A stretch of 64,000 nt of DNA from Asterias amurensis (lineage: Eukaryota; Echinodermata; Asteroidea; Forcipulatida; Asteriidae). This document shows positions 1-11,190 of this stretch, piece after piece. The position numbers were made by a program, and so were the translations under genes. The notes under the pieces are model-generated. The model saw nothing but the letters and a program-made list of their open reading frames with translations. It did no database searches and was not told where the DNA came from. How positions within the stretch are numbered: the first letter of the stretch is position 1; each line of letters begins with the position of its first letter. The DNA lies in the NCBI RefSeq assembly GCF_032118995.1, contig NC_092667.1, forward strand, positions 1,604,931 to 1,668,930. The letters run 5' to 3'.

Positions 1-549
1 TTTTATTCCTCACACGTGCTTGTGACTACATAGGGTTCTGCATTATTTCAGAATTATTTTTTATGAAGTAGCTACTAAAAATGGAAACATCCTACTTTAT
101 TGCTAAAGGCCCTTCTCCTTACCTTGACTTTCATACTGGCTCTAGCTTTTAGCCTCCCCTCTCAAATTGAAGCAATTTGTATCAAAACACACATAGGGAC
201 GGATATCCATGTGTCTGTCATTTGTGCGTAATGCGTAGTGCACAATTCGTAAAAATTTAAGGACAGGCCATGCAGCGCACATAATTCCATGTGTTTGTAT
301 TTCAGACTGTGTTATCCATGAAAATTATGTGCATTGCTTGGCATGTATCTTCATGTTTTAGATTGAAATTCAAGAATTAGGTCAGAATGCAACATCCTTT
401 TCCTTTAGCAACTCACACCTGTTATCTCCATGTAACTCCTTTTCAAAAAGGCGACTTAAATTGATCATACACAAACCAGTAGGGCTGTTGCTGACCTGCC
501 CCAGGCAGATTAACTGCTCATCCATAAAGTAGAATGACCCAAGTAGTAC
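1..549. other. No gene seen
   Basis: AT-rich sequence with no recognisable exon, RNA gene or repeat. If the ferlin gene extends leftward, this is intron of that gene. Confidence 0.5.
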
Positions 550-690
550 AGGACTTGAGGGACGCTTGGTGGCAGCAGACTTACCAGGTAAAATCCATTG
601 TTCTCGGTATTGTGCACATGTTCAGAACTACGAAAACAATGGAAATTTACCTGGTAAGTCTGCTGCCACCTAGCGTTCCAAAGTCTCCTA
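550..690. mobile_element. Short palindromic MITE, copy 1
   Basis: The two halves are near-perfect inverted copies; each carries GGTGGCAGCAGACTTACC or its complement, and the tip reads like AGTCTCC. A second copy lies at 50652-50794. No coding capacity, so it is a non-autonomous hairpin element. Confidence 0.85.
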
Positions 691-1112
691 TTCAATGAAC
701 ACACACCCACTTATTGAAAATGGTGTAGACTTTCTGAGTTTTTGCAGCTCAACTCGGAAACTCTAAGGGAGCTTTCCCATAATGTTACGCACAAGGCATG
801 ATGTACACATGGATTTCAGGCTTAACGATGTCATTAAACATGGCTGACAGACATGAAGTCAAAGCTACAGCCAGAGTCAAAGTCAAGTTGTGGAAAAGGC
901 CCAGAGCCAGGTTTTGTATGCCTCTATAGAGAGCATGGAAATTGTCTTCAGCGTTTCTACTGGGTGTACATCATATTCTACACCAGCCCTGAGGTTGCAA
1001 CACCTTTTCAGATTTGTGCTTACTGTCATCATGGCACACCTTCACTGAGAAACATCTTGCTTGTACTTTTGTTGCAGTGTGATTATAAACTGTTAGGGCT
1101 TTGCATGTTTAA

Positions 1113-1284
1113 AGGCCGAGTCACACTGTAGCGCTAACGAAAACGATGACGATGCAAAGAGAACGCATTCTATTGGTTGCATTGCTCCATGCAGAATACG
1201 CCTAAGCTTAGTCAACCAATCGAGGGCATGCATTTGTAATGTTCTCGTTTTCAGTCTCGTTACCAAGGCCTGTGTGTTGGGGCC
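1113..1284. mobile_element. Imperfect palindromic element flanked by TTAA
   Basis: The ends are imperfect inverted repeats (left AAGGCCGAGTCACAC, right GTGTGTTGGGGCCTT) and both are bordered by TTAA at 1109-1112 and 1285-1288. This looks like a degraded MITE using a TTAA target. Confidence 0.5.
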
Positions 1285-1288
1285 TTAA

Positions 1289-2280
1289 AGCCATATACCA
1301 CCAGAGAGTAAAGTATTATGGTTGGACACTTCACAAGTATAGTTATCGAGGTAGATTTAATACTATTTTTGTTTAGTTGTGGTTGTATATTTTATTGTTT
1401 TGAAAGAATCTGAAGATTGCTCAATTTGGTTTTTTCTTTTTTCTTTTCTTTTCTCTAAAATTCATTGTCATTTACATGAACCTTCAAAAAAACTATTCCG
1501 TACATTTCACTTCACTTCGTCTCAACATTAAAATTTTCTCAAAAAAAAAAAAAAAAATCACTTGAAAACAATTTATTAAATTTTTTATAAAACGTAACGA
1601 TTTTGATGCATTTCTGTTGATATGATTACTGTGTTCCCTGCTGTGTGATTTTTACAATATTAACAATAAACTCATATTCTGCCCTAACTAATATTTTTCA
1701 CAAACCTCAATAATTAAAATGTTCTATTTGCAATATTAATATCTGGTTTGGAATGAATATTGCATCAATCGGACCTAACGATCTTCTTTTGGCGTTTGAT
1801 TAATAACCATCCCTTCCTGCGCCCATTTTGCACCAATGAACACCATGCATCTTTTTTTCATTGACCCTTTGACACCGCAATTCCTCCACGGTTGGACTCA
1901 ATCTCAATGATTTTGAAACTTCTTGAACACAAACCTAAATTTCACACTTTATGTCATTGTTTGCCAATCTGACCTCCACTCACAACCCTCGACAAACTCC
2001 TTCACACTTCTCATTACCAAACATGTGTATCTGTTTTCCCAATATTTACCAACCTATAATTTCTCTCAATTTATGTATCCCTGATTTCCACCTGTGATAA
2101 CTTCTTCCTCTTATCACCGTTACCAACTATCGTACCTTTCATTCTCTGACCCTACCTCTACCAATTCCCCAATAAATCCACTATTTACTTCCACTTTTTA
2201 ATAACCTTGCACCAATAACTGTTTAACTGCACACATCACTAACAATTCCCTTCATTCATGTTTGTCAACCCTCACCAATG
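1289..2280. other. No gene seen; AT-rich intron-like sequence
   Basis: Contains an A-tract near 1541 and pyrimidine-rich sequence rising toward 2280. No exon was recognised. Confidence 0.5.
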
Positions 2281-2780
2281 TCTAAAATGGGCGTCACTTT
2301 TTAACTTTCTCCACCCTACCTCAACCCATTACCCAATTGTACCCACTTTCACCCATCCATCAATACCCACATTGGGTTTCCTGATCTAACGACCTCGAAC
2401 CCCAAACATCCAACCTCCATTCTTTCCGTTTGTCTTCGCTCATTAATGCTTGAACTGGGCATCACTTCCTTCAACACCCTACCTCAACCCATTACCCAAT
2501 TGTACCCACTTTCACCCATCCATCAATACCCACATTGGGTTTCCTGATCTAACGACCTCGAACCCCAAACATCCAACCTCCATTCTTTCCGTTTGTCTTC
2601 GCTCATTAATGCTTGAACTGGGCATCACTTCCTTCAACACCCTACCTCAACCCATTACCCAATTGTACCCACTTTCACCCATCCAACAATACCCACATTG
2701 GGTTTCCTGATAAAATACCCTCAAACCCTCAAATCATCCAACCTCCAACCATTGCTTAAACCATTTATCCCAATGTCACC
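2281..2780. repeat. Tandem repeat, unit about 163 bp, roughly three copies
   Basis: The landmark ATTGGGTTTCCTGAT recurs at 2371, 2534 and 2697, a period of 163 bp. The first two full units are almost identical. Pyrimidine-rich on the + strand. Confidence 0.9.
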
Positions 2781-3010
2781 CATACCTACACTGGGTTTCA
2801 ATCGCCTCCACAACGCCCATACTGGGTTTCAATCACCTCCACAACGCCCATACTGGGTTTCCCTCGCCTCCATAAACGCCCATACTGGGTTTCAATCACC
2901 TCCACAACGCCCATTCTGGGTTTCCCTCGCCTCCATAAACGCCCATACTGGGTTTCCCTCGCCTCCATAAACGCCCATACTGGGTTTCCCTCGCCTCCAT
3001 AACACCCATA
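2781..3010. repeat. Minisatellite, unit 31-32 bp, abutting a splice acceptor
   Basis: About seven copies of a unit with core CCCATACTGGGTTTC, alternating between an AATCACCTCCACA-like and a CCTCGCCTCCATA-like second half. It ends within about 10 bp of the ferlin exon acceptor at 3018-3019, so the minisatellite supplies the pyrimidine-rich 3' end of that intron. The core resembles the upstream 163-bp repeat. Confidence 0.9.
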
Positions 3011-3019
3011 TATAACTAG

Positions 3020-3200
3020 GCGTCCAGATTCATCCTTCCTGTGGATGATGCACCCCTTAAAGACCCTAAAGTACGCCCTGTGGTTCAACTATCGGACATT
3101 GATCCTCAAGGTGATCATCCTAGCCTGCTTCGTGATCCTCTTGGTTCTTTTCTTCTATGCCATGCCGGGGTACTTGGTCAAGAAAATGCTGGGTGCATGA
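3020..3200 (+). CDS. OTOF: Otoferlin-type ferlin, alternative terminal exon A (membrane anchor)
   Basis: Ferlins are tail-anchored multi-C2 proteins; type-2 ferlins such as otoferlin act in Ca2+-triggered vesicle fusion, and this exon would give the C-terminal anchor. The AG acceptor is at 3018-3019; base 3020 completes a split codon, then 59 codons run from 3021 to TGA at 3198-3200. Residues 1-8 read RPDSSFLW, then MMHPLKTLKYALWFNYR, a hydrophobic helix at about 27-48, and the tail YAMPGYLVKKMLGA. As recalled, both vertebrate otoferlin last exons also have 59 codons and the same RPDT...KK.LGA pattern. There is no local ATG start, as expected of a 3' exon. The catalytic-like features of the C2 domains lie outside the window. 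Assignment to otoferlin rather than another type-2 ferlin is inference. Confidence 0.9.
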
Positions 3201-3346
3201 TTTGAATGGTGTATGTTAACTTTGCATGCAAGGTGGGTGTTGGGTAGGATTACATTGGCGTATGCATGGAAGAAGGGTGTAAGGCTTTGCGCCTTCTCCT
3301 AGCCACACAAAGTACTTTTTTTTTCCAGTAACAAAAGGCCGTGAGC

Positions 3347-3352
3347 AATAAA
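3347..3352 (+). promoter_or_regulatory. Candidate polyadenylation signal for terminal exon A
   Basis: AATAAA lies 147 bp after the exon A stop, a normal distance for a short 3' UTR, supporting use of this exon as a genuine last exon. Confidence 0.55.
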
Positions 3353-3502
3353 ATGGCTCCTGACAACAACAAAAATATAGCATTAATGTTACACTTTTGT
3401 TGCTATAGAATTATCCAAAAGAGATGTTTTCCCATTCCCGTGCAGAATTTAACCTGTCATATGATAAACCACTAAGGAAACTGACTGGGTAAATTTTTAA
3501 AC

Positions 3503-3757
3503 TAAGGGTGCATTCGCCTTCCCCGTGTCGACCCTGGTGTTCTCATTCGGGCGAGCCCTTGACGAGAGCTAATCGAACGATCAAACTCGCCCTCTCGTGG
3601 TGAAGTCATGCACCTCGAGCCAACCCCAAGTGACCCACTCCACAAGCAGGGCACTTGGGGCTGACCCGGGTGAGCCCCTGGAATGACGCCAAAGCTATTA
3701 GAATGTACCGGGGGCAGACTGGGGTCGACCCAGGGAAGCTAATCGAACACACCCTAA
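3503..3757. mobile_element. Probable MITE with ~35-bp imperfect inverted ends
   Basis: Left end CTAAGGGTGCATTCG is mirrored by CACACCCTAAG at the right, with AGCTAATCGAAC and GTCGACCC elements repeated inside. More GC-rich than its surroundings. No coding capacity. Confidence 0.6.
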
Positions 3758-3771
3758 GATATTGACAAATG

Positions 3772-3860
3772 GGGAGACTGCCAACATAGGGCTAGATAGC
3801 ACAATTGGTAGGTTCAAATCCCGCTCCAGTAAATTTGTCTTTGTTCAATCCCAAAACTCT
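3772..3860 (+). mobile_element. tRNA-derived SINE fragment, internally deleted
   Basis: A pol III box A-like GCTAGATAGCACAATTGGTA is followed almost directly by box B-like GGTTCAAATCC, so the anticodon region is missing. The downstream tail AGTAAATTTGTCTTTGTTCAA recurs near 18690, and a related tRNA-like head sits in all four lectin introns. Confidence 0.6.
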
Positions 3861-4029
3861 CATAATAAAACCTTTCTATGATGACTAAAGATTGGCAGAA
3901 AAAAACTGTCAAACTTTCACACTTGTTTGTCTTGAATGACACTTGTGCATATTTATTGCTTACGCTCCATCTCTGGTAGCTTTTTGCTATGCCCTTCTTC
4001 CACGCACATGACGACATAATGCTTTGGTA

Positions 4030-4136
4030 GTGTCTGAATCAATAACGGCCACAGCTACGGCTAAATGGATGTAACATCAGTGTTGCACTCATTATTCATA
4101 GCCAAAGCCAAAGTCAGTTGATTCAGGCACTGCAGG
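4030..4136. mobile_element. Small inverted-repeat element
   Basis: Ends GTGTCTGAATCAA and TTGATTCAGGCAC are inverted copies around an imperfect palindrome of about 105 bp. A similar small palindrome is at 19524-19650. Confidence 0.45.
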
Positions 4137-4145
4137 CTTGTTTAA

Positions 4146-4298
4146 AGACACGGATGGATTTCACAAAGAGTTAGGACTAGTCTTATCTCGAGTTAGGACC
4201 AGTTGCTCGTCCTAACTTAGGACTATCCATGCAATTTGTATGTCTCCTAGGACCAGTTCTAAGTTAGGTCTAGTCCTAACTCTTTGTGAAATCGACCA
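4146..4298. mobile_element. Palindromic MITE
   Basis: Left arm GATTTCACAAAGAGTTAGGA and right arm TCCTAACTCTTTGTGAAATC are inverted copies, with internal repeats of the CTAACTTAGGAC type. Non-coding hairpin element. Confidence 0.8.
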
Positions 4299-4673
4299 CT
4301 GGACACTATTGGTGCTTGTCAAAGACCAGTCTTCTCACTTGGTGTATCTCATTACATGCATGAAATAACAAACCTGTGAAACTTTGAGCTCAATTGGTCG
4401 TCGAAGTTGCAAGATAACTATGAAAGAAAAAACACCCTTTTCGCACGATTTTGTGTGCTTTCAGATGCTTGATTTCGAGACCTCAAATTCTAAACTTGAG
4501 GTCTCAAAATCAAATTCGTGGAAAATTACTTCTTTCTCGAAAACTACGTTACTTCAGAGGGAGCTGTTACTCACAATGTTTTATACTACCAACAGCTCCC
4601 CATTACTCGTTACCAAGTAAGGTTTTATGCTAATAATTATTTTGAGTATTATTACCAATAGTGTCCACTGCCT
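4299..4673. mobile_element. GGACACTATTGG-family palindromic MITE, copy 1
   Basis: About 375 bp ending in the inverted pair TGGACACTATTGG / CCAATAGTGTCCA, with a central hairpin GAGACCTCA...TGAGGTCTC. TTAA follows the right end at 4674-4677. The family recurs at 21155, 23513 (divergent), 44112, 49296, 49622, 59308 and 62367, with fragments near 32650, 37905, 40262 and 47286. Confidence 0.9.
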
Positions 4674-4677
4674 TTAA

Positions 4678-6002
4678 TACAAAATGTTTCACTTATTGCT
4701 CTTGATTCTGCAAGAAAGTGGCAATATCCTAATACTGTATAGTGATGTTGATATGGACAATGTCATAGCACATCGTAAAACTTTGCACATTTGAACGATG
4801 AACTGTTTTCTGCAATTAAACCTTGTTAAGAAAGTAGTCTTGCTGCTTGGAGCACAAACTTTTTGGGTTATTCGACATGTTCGATGAGTATGGTTAACTT
4901 TTATAGAAGGATTCATGCCTCACAAAAAAAAGTTCTCAAATGATCAATCTAAACAACAGACTGAAAGCTTTGCATATCTTTGGTTTATAGATGGAAACAT
5001 TCATTTCAATCCATCAATTTTTAAAAACATGTTGCATGAAATCAACTGGTCAAAATTTGCAGGCGTACTTTTTCAGAGCAGTTTAGATGAACCCAAACAC
5101 CAGGATGATTGGTACCTCACAAGTTTTGGAATAAGTCTGTTTGTATATTGTACTATTATCCAGTGGGCCATCTTTAATACATTCCCCCCTCCCCCAGAGG
5201 ATTAATACTCTGGTAACGAGAAATTACCTTTTCCTTGTTATTCTAAATTGCTGGGATTATTACCAATGGTTTTTACTAATATTAATAACTGGTATTGTTT
5301 TTTGTGGTTATTGGTATTTTTTACTGGTTTGTTGTGATAACAATTTGCTTTCACCTGTTTTATTATCAAAAGCTGTGGTACAATTTTATCATCGCCCAAA
5401 GTTCTAATCTTTTCGGAATATTGTTTTAGAAAGTTTGTTGGATAATCTGAAAGACTTTTTGAAGAAGAAAAATTGTTCTACACAATTTTGTTTTTACGAT
5501 CAGAACGTAACTGTCATTTGGCGGAACTTTGGAATTTAGTTTCTCAATTTTCCTCTTCAATTGATGCTACTAAACACTAGTAACTTGAAGTTAATAGCAA
5601 AACCACTGAATAATATCAGGCTTCTTGCTAATTGTTATCACCACTCAGCAGTTTCATGGAATTGTGATGGCATTGTTGACATGGATAAGGCCAGTTTATA
5701 TTGTACACAAATAAAAAATCAGTTTCTACAAATCATAAAGTTGCAATGTTTTCCAAATTGTTGAACTTTGAAATTCTCAAATCAACAAGCGTTTGTCAGA
5801 GGCTATTAGGGTGTATTTTACCTCAAGACACCCTGATTTTCATTTGGACAAACTCCTGTATTTATTTTACTTGCAAAAGCATTGGAATTGAGCAACTTGG
5901 AAGCATTGTTCTTAAAATTGAGAGCAACTCTGTAATCACTGTGTCCAGATTCTGACCACTATTTTGTAGCAACAGCTTATGATAAAAACTGGCTTTAAGC
6001 TT
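4678..6002. other. No gene seen
   Basis: Intron-like AT-rich sequence. A 96-codon frame at 4915-5205 has no recognisable domain, and no splice-bounded exon stands out. Confidence 0.45.
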
Positions 6003-6168
6003 GGTTCATACTTCTTGCAAATGTAAAGCGCTTTTTTGGCGACACATGGCTATTTTCACAGAGAATGTTTCGTAGGAGTTGAGCACAGTTCAACTGTTGC
6101 GAATTATTGGCTGCGAATTTGTGATGTCAAAATTCGCTTCGCATTCGCAGGAAGTATGAATGGGCCCT
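6003..6168. mobile_element. Short TIR element
   Basis: Left GGTTCATACTTCTTGCAAATG pairs with the right-hand CATTCGCAGGAAGTATGAA. A related single arm occurs near 57912-57945. Non-coding. Confidence 0.55.
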
Positions 6169-6264
6169 CACTCTGATCCCATAACATCCCATGGTAACAC
6201 TAACACTCGCTAACACCAAGCTTCCCTGTTACTCTTTCTCTTCTGTTGTGTTTCTACTAACCAG

Positions 6265-6445
6265 CCGTCCCGATACCTCCTATGTCTGGTTCCTGAACCC
6301 ACTAAAGGCTCTCCGTTATGTTATATGGACTCGCTTCAAGTGGACCATTATCACCTTCCTGCTGTTACTCCTACTCGTTGTCTTCCTGGCTTTGTTTTTC
6401 TATAATGTGCCACCATATACTGTGAAGAAACTTATGGGTGCCTAG
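6265..6445 (+). CDS. OTOF: Otoferlin-type ferlin, alternative terminal exon B (membrane anchor)
   Basis: Acceptor AG at 6263-6264 follows a pyrimidine-rich stretch; base 6265 completes the split codon and 59 codons end at TAG 6443-6445. The lead-in is RPDTSYVWFLNPLKALRYVI, then WTRFKW, a leucine/valine-rich helix at about residues 27-47, and the tail YNVPPYTVKKLMGA. It keeps all family landmarks, but PGY is PPY. Same phase and length as the other five intact terminal exons, so it could be joined to the same upstream donor. Its last codons and the DNA after the stop are repeated downstream (6408-6895). The nearest clear AATAAA is at 7735, 1.3 kb after the stop. Confidence 0.9.
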
Positions 6446-6895
6446 GGGAATGGAATGGGTGCCACTGGGCTCAATGGCATTACCTTGTAGGTTAAGTCAG
6501 TCTTGGTTAAGGTACTTAAATGGGAGCAACTGGGTTCAAATGGGATGATCTTACAGATAAAGAAATCAACTTACCACCGTATATTGTGAAGGAATTAATG
6601 GGTGCCTAGGGGAATGGAATGGAATGGGTGCAAATGGGTTCTAATAGCATTACCCTGTAGGTTAAGTCAGTCTTGGTTAAGGTACTTAAATGGGAGCAAC
6701 TGGGTTCACATGGGATGATCTTACAGATAAAGAAATCAACGTACCACCTTATACTGTTAAGAAGGTGCCTAGAGGAATGGAATGGGTACAAATGGGTTCT
6801 AATAGCATTACCCTGTAGGTTAAGTCAGTCTTGGTTTAGGGACTTAATGGGAGCAACTGGGTTTAGCTGGGATGACCTTAAATATAAAGAAATCC
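6408..6895 (+). repeat. Tandem repeat of the exon B tail plus 3' flank, three units of 164-170 bp
   Basis: The block from the codons for PPYTVKK through the stop and about 130 bp of 3' flank is repeated with CCACC landmarks at 6410, 6574 and about 6744. Unit 2 still reads LPPYIVKELMGA then a stop in one frame. Unit 3 has lost bases and the frame runs on. Each later unit has lost the membrane helix, so these are exon-tail duplicates, not full exons. Confidence 0.85.
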
Positions 6896-6997
6896 ATAAA
6901 TGCAGAGGCTGTTGGAAAGTATTTGATAGGTGCCACTACAGTTGATTCTTGGATGTTTTAGGCCCAACTAGGCTTTTGCAGATGTTAGAGAGACACC

Positions 6998-7190
6998 GGA
7001 CCCAATTTCACAAAGCATGTAAGCACATAATTATGCTAATAACAGATAAATCTTGCTTATCAGAAACAGGTAACCAGCCAAAGTTCCATAAAGTTTTACA
7101 TCATTGCGACTGGTGCCCTACTGAGCGAAGAAATTTGCTAAGTATTTTTTTTCTGCTTAACAGCTTTATGAAATTGGTCCTGGTGCATTT
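6998..7190. mobile_element. Palindromic MITE (CCAATTTCACAAAGC type)
   Basis: Left CCCAATTTCACAAAGCATG and right GCTTTATGAAATTGG are inverted arms; internal TTGCTTA and GCTTAA motifs mirror one another. A widely dispersed hairpin family in marine deuterostome genomes, by recall. Confidence 0.7.
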
Positions 7191-8085
7191 GGAGAAACAG
7201 ATTGGATTCTTTTAATATTCCACAAGGTTAAACAGTTTGGATAGGTGGGTAGATTGGGAGAGTCAAATGTGGGAAGTAGGAATTATGAAAGGTGGTTCAA
7301 CATAGCTTTTATATTTAATGGTTGCAAGGGTGGGAGGTTACAGGTTAAGTCATGAAGAAAAGATTGAGATGGTGCTGGATACGAGATGAAAATGTGTGTG
7401 ATGTGTGTGATTGGGTCAATCAAACCTGTGCTACAAGGCTAGAGGAAGGAATTGAGTTTTGCAAGTTCAAAGAAATGTGGCTGAAAATTAGAAATTAATA
7501 GATGTCAAGATGAAGAATAGGAAATTCTCAGAGCATAGGAAGTTCTTTTGATTTGGGTTGGGGATTAGTATTGTTGCTTTGGTGGGTCCTACCAAGGAAG
7601 TAGTAATTTCTACCTCCATGGTCCCACATTATGAGTACATGGGAAGGAAAGGGGATGAGTACCGGGATATTTTACAGGAAAACATGAAAATCAAAATACT
7701 TAAAAACTCAAAAAACTCAGAAATGTTTGAGTTTAATAAAGTAAAAGAGAATTAATATTTAAATGATATAATAATTGGGTAAAATCTATGGGTTTATAAA
7801 GATAGAGATTGTAGTAAGATGTAGGAATGTGCCTATAGTAGGCATGTGATTTCTCAGGATTTGTACAAATTTCTCAAAATTTCCTAGAGCCTTCAAATTT
7901 CTAGAACAAGTAGAATCCATGTCTGCAAGCCATTTTTTTTTTTTTTTTTAATTTGGCAAATCCATACAGTGCAATTGTAGGTAAATAAATTGCCCATTTT
8001 AAAGTAATGAATTATTATAAATAATGTATAGACCTTGATTTATTTCACACAGATCTTCCAGGGGAAGTTACTCCGAATATGTAAT
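7191..8085. other. No gene seen
   Basis: AT-rich. Contains AATAAA at 7735-7740, a possible distal polyadenylation signal for exon B, and a T tract near 7930. Confidence 0.45.
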
Positions 8086-8217
8086 GGGAGACGATTTTGG
8101 ACACTAGAGGGCAGCACACTTATAACCAAGTGAATCACTTGGGGACTTATATGCTAAATTTAGGAAACCTTGGAATGTTACCGGCTGTATGTCTGCTGCC
8201 CTCTACCATTCCGAAAT
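8086..8217. mobile_element. Degraded palindromic element
   Basis: CTAGAGGGCAGCACAC on the left mirrors GTCTGCTGCCCTCTACC on the right. The plan resembles the element at 550-690, but the sequence is distinct. Confidence 0.55.
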
Positions 8218-9729
8218 TCACTAATACATTTCTCTTTCTTCATGTTGCTTGTCTGTAAACTAACTGATAAAATTAACATCTAGTTGCTAACCTCATTGTA
8301 AATAACCCTATTTTAAATATCTTGTCAATGTCTAACAAGCGTGTAACACAGTCAATTATATCAATTATTAGAGTCATTTAACAGAGCCGCAACATATGAA
8401 ATCCAAGTTCTTCCCAAGATTACCTTTCATCTTTTTGTATCGATATTGTACATACCACATCTGTAAAAAGTATATATAAATTGAACTATGGTTGCTTGAT
8501 TCCCCTAAAGAAAATTTCACCGGGATTCCAGGCAGGATTCCATTAGAATCCCTTTGGGATCCCGCCGGAATCCCGGCTTAATTTTCTATGGGGTCTGTTA
8601 AATAGTGTTATTCACATCTATAGTTTTTAAACAAGAGCCTAGATATAGTTTATTTATTTATTTTTAATAAGAAACAGTCAGTTTACTTACTCCAGCAAAT
8701 CACGATCTTCCTCCGTTTATATTTTGGCTATCAGTCCAAAATTTAGGTTTTTACAATGAGTTATCAGGTTTCTCTTTAAAATAAACATGCAAACTGAAGA
8801 TTTTAAAATGAATTGATATTAGGCTGAAGTAGAGTACACTTGAGGTTTGAATTTTTCAAATACCTTTGGTTAAGACTTCAGAATGTTATCATACATTTGT
8901 TACAAGTATATTTGTGAGTACTTTATCATTTTGAAATGGTTGGTCATTGTATTAAAGATTGTATTACACACATAGTGCAGTAAATGCATAATGTGGATTC
9001 CCATGCATTTGTGCACCAGAGTGGGCAATTTTGGAACACTGGGTGTCAACATATGAAACAGGTTTTGAACTCAATCAGTGCCCAGTATTAATCATTTTAA
9101 TGCCATGCATTTAAAGCTGTAAATTATTAAAAGTATGTTTTTGAAACTGCATAATTAGAAATATTTTAATAACAAGGTTTACCGTCAAGGCATGCACAAG
9201 TTCAAAGCTATAGCTTAAAAGATATTTTGATCACAACTTGAATTTTTAACCGTTATGGTAACTGATAGGACCTTATTTTTTGTATTTAAATTACCCCTGC
9301 CAAAACACGTCATGCAAATATGGCAAATTTGCCAGGACACTCCTAGGACATGTAGGATTAAGGTGACAATTACTCTGCCAAATGTTATCAATTATTTCGT
9401 CGATAAGGAATGCTGGCAGAGAGATGGGTTGGTAAAAGTTATTGTACTAAGCTTATAGTAATAAAGGTGACTAACAACCAAACTAACAAACTACAATGGT
9501 CAAAAAGTAGTCGTTTGTTTAAAAAAAAAAAAAAAAAATACTGTTATTGAATGAACATATATTTGAGGGGAGTCATGGAGAAAGTAAGTATGATTTTGTT
9601 TATTTATTTTCATATCTTTACACTTTGAAGATTCATCCTTATAGACTATTTTCATAATGTGCATGTTCATCTTTAGATAGTTTCTTTTGTTGCTATAAAC
9701 CTATTAGTTGTTTGAATAGATGAGTGAAC
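8218..9729. other. No gene seen
   Basis: AT-rich sequence with a cluster of GGGATTCC/GGAATCCC motifs at 8519-8582 and an A tract near 9522. No recognisable exon. Confidence 0.45.
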
Positions 9730-9733
9730 TTAA

Positions 9734-10125
9734 AGGAACACGTTGCCTTGGATCGGTCGAGTTGGTCTTTGAAAAGCGTTTGTAACCGTTTTTATAAAAT
9801 ACATATGGGTAGAAAGATGTTGTAAAAGTAAAATACAATGATCCACACAAACATGCCTCGAAATTGCGTGGTTTTCCAAAATTCTTCCTTTTACCTCGTC
9901 GACTAACACGTCGGCCATTTATGGGGGTCAAAATTTTGACCCCCATAAATGGCCGACCATGTTAGTTCGCACAGTAGAAGGAAAACCACGCAATTTCGAG
10001 GCAAACTTGTGTGGATCATTGTATTCTACTTTTAAAACATCTTTCCAACCGTATGCATTTTATAAAAAACGGTTACAAACGCTTTTGTTTTGACCAACTC
10101 GTCCGATCCAAGGCAACGTGTTCCT
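9734..10125. mobile_element. AGGAACACGTTGCC-family long palindromic MITE, copy 1
   Basis: A nearly perfect 392-bp hairpin: AGGAACACGTTGCCTTGGAT at the left mirrors ATCCAAGGCAACGTGTTCCT at the right. TTAA borders both ends. Further copies at 27097-27467 and 51293-51674. TTAA target plus AGG termini suggests the Kolobok or piggyBac superfamilies (inference). Confidence 0.9.
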
Positions 10126-10302
10126 TTAAGATATCTTATCAATGTATCCCTTTGTATAGACCAAAGCTATTGCTGGGATGCTGGCGGCGCAAGGTTTTGT
10201 ACACAAAGACATCAAACAACCACTTTTGAACTTGTTATATAACCTACTTATATTAAATAATAAAGTAATAATAATAAATAAACGAATAAACACAAACTAA
10301 GC

Positions 10303-10560
10303 TTAGCAAAGAAGTAAATCAGTCTTTAACATGGCTTTGAAGGATTCAAGAGATGAAGCCTGACGGATGTTTAAGAGGGAGGTTGTTCCATAATGTAGGT
10401 GCGCCGACTGTGAAGGCTCGTTGGCCATACCGGGTGTGGGTGCGGGATGCAGGGGACAAACACAAATGGGAAGGTAAAGAGGAACGAAGATTGCGAGAAC
10501 TGGCCTTTGGTAGAAACAAGGTTCTGAAGAAAAGTATCCAAGACCATTTCTGACTTCGAA
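10303..10560 (-). mobile_element. Non-LTR retrotransposon (CR1/L2-like) 3' end fragment
   Basis: On the - strand the conceptual protein contains RAFTVGAPTLWNNLPLKH then FKAMLKTDL, the typical C-terminal end of CR1/L2-type LINE reverse transcriptase proteins ([AG]P.LWN.LP...FK..LKT.L). Only this 3' end is recognisable. Confidence 0.7.
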
Positions 10561-11020
10561 AACAAGTAGGAGAACTTTGAATATCAACAACTATAAAACA
10601 AAGGGGGCTCTGAAATTCTGACAAAAAACCTCGCCGATGTATCACGTTTTTAGAAACCTGGTCGTGCAGTTTCTGTGCAGTTTCACATTTAAACTAACCT
10701 ATTCAAAGTTCAATTTCTGTTGAGTTGCATAAATCTATGGGCAGTTTTCTACATACATCGTTATGTCCTGATGGGAAGTTTTGTAAATCGTTGAGGAAGA
10801 CACTTAATTCGCATAAAAACTAAACAAGGCAACGGTTTTCCCATGTCTTCGTATACAAAATCATGCGCTACCAGCTCCACCAACAGCAGCGATCACTTGT
10901 GCACATGTATTGATCTGATAGACTACAAATTCCTCTATTGGCGCAATTTACCTGGCGTCATCACACAATAAATCTTGGTTGCGGCATTTTGGGGAACACA
11001 TGCAGTTAAAAGCACACTAT
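10561..11020. other. No gene seen
   Basis: No exon or repeat recognised. Confidence 0.4.
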
Positions 11021-11026
11021 ATCCTT

Positions 11027-11185
11027 TGGGTTATCTGGTTGGCATGTCTTGCCTTGCCTTGCCTTCCGCATCTGAAGCCCTGGTTCAAATCCCACTGGCG
11101 GCACTAACGTGGATTGGGTGTTCAGTCCTTGCCGGATTGCGTGGATTTCCCCCGGAATAACTACCAGGGGTTTTCCTCCCACATC
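11027..11185 (+). mobile_element. tRNA-derived SINE
   Basis: Box B-like GGTTCAAATCCCACTGG is followed by a tail GTGGATTGGGTGTTCAGTCC and GGGGTTTTCCTCCCACATCT. The GTGGATTGGGTTTTCAGTCC-type tail recurs after box B elements near 56400 and 57000, marking one SINE family. Confidence 0.65.
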
Positions 11186-11190
11186 TAAGA

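Noticed and set aside
2781-3010. Regularly spaced repeats suggesting a CRISPR array
   Set aside because: Units adjoin without unique spacers and the context is an animal intron, so it is a minisatellite.
2698-3088. Open frames on both strands in the minisatellite
   Set aside because: They only translate the 31-32 bp repeat units; repeat length keeps them open.
4915-5205. 96-codon frame
   Set aside because: No motif, no splice-bounded exon and no family likeness.
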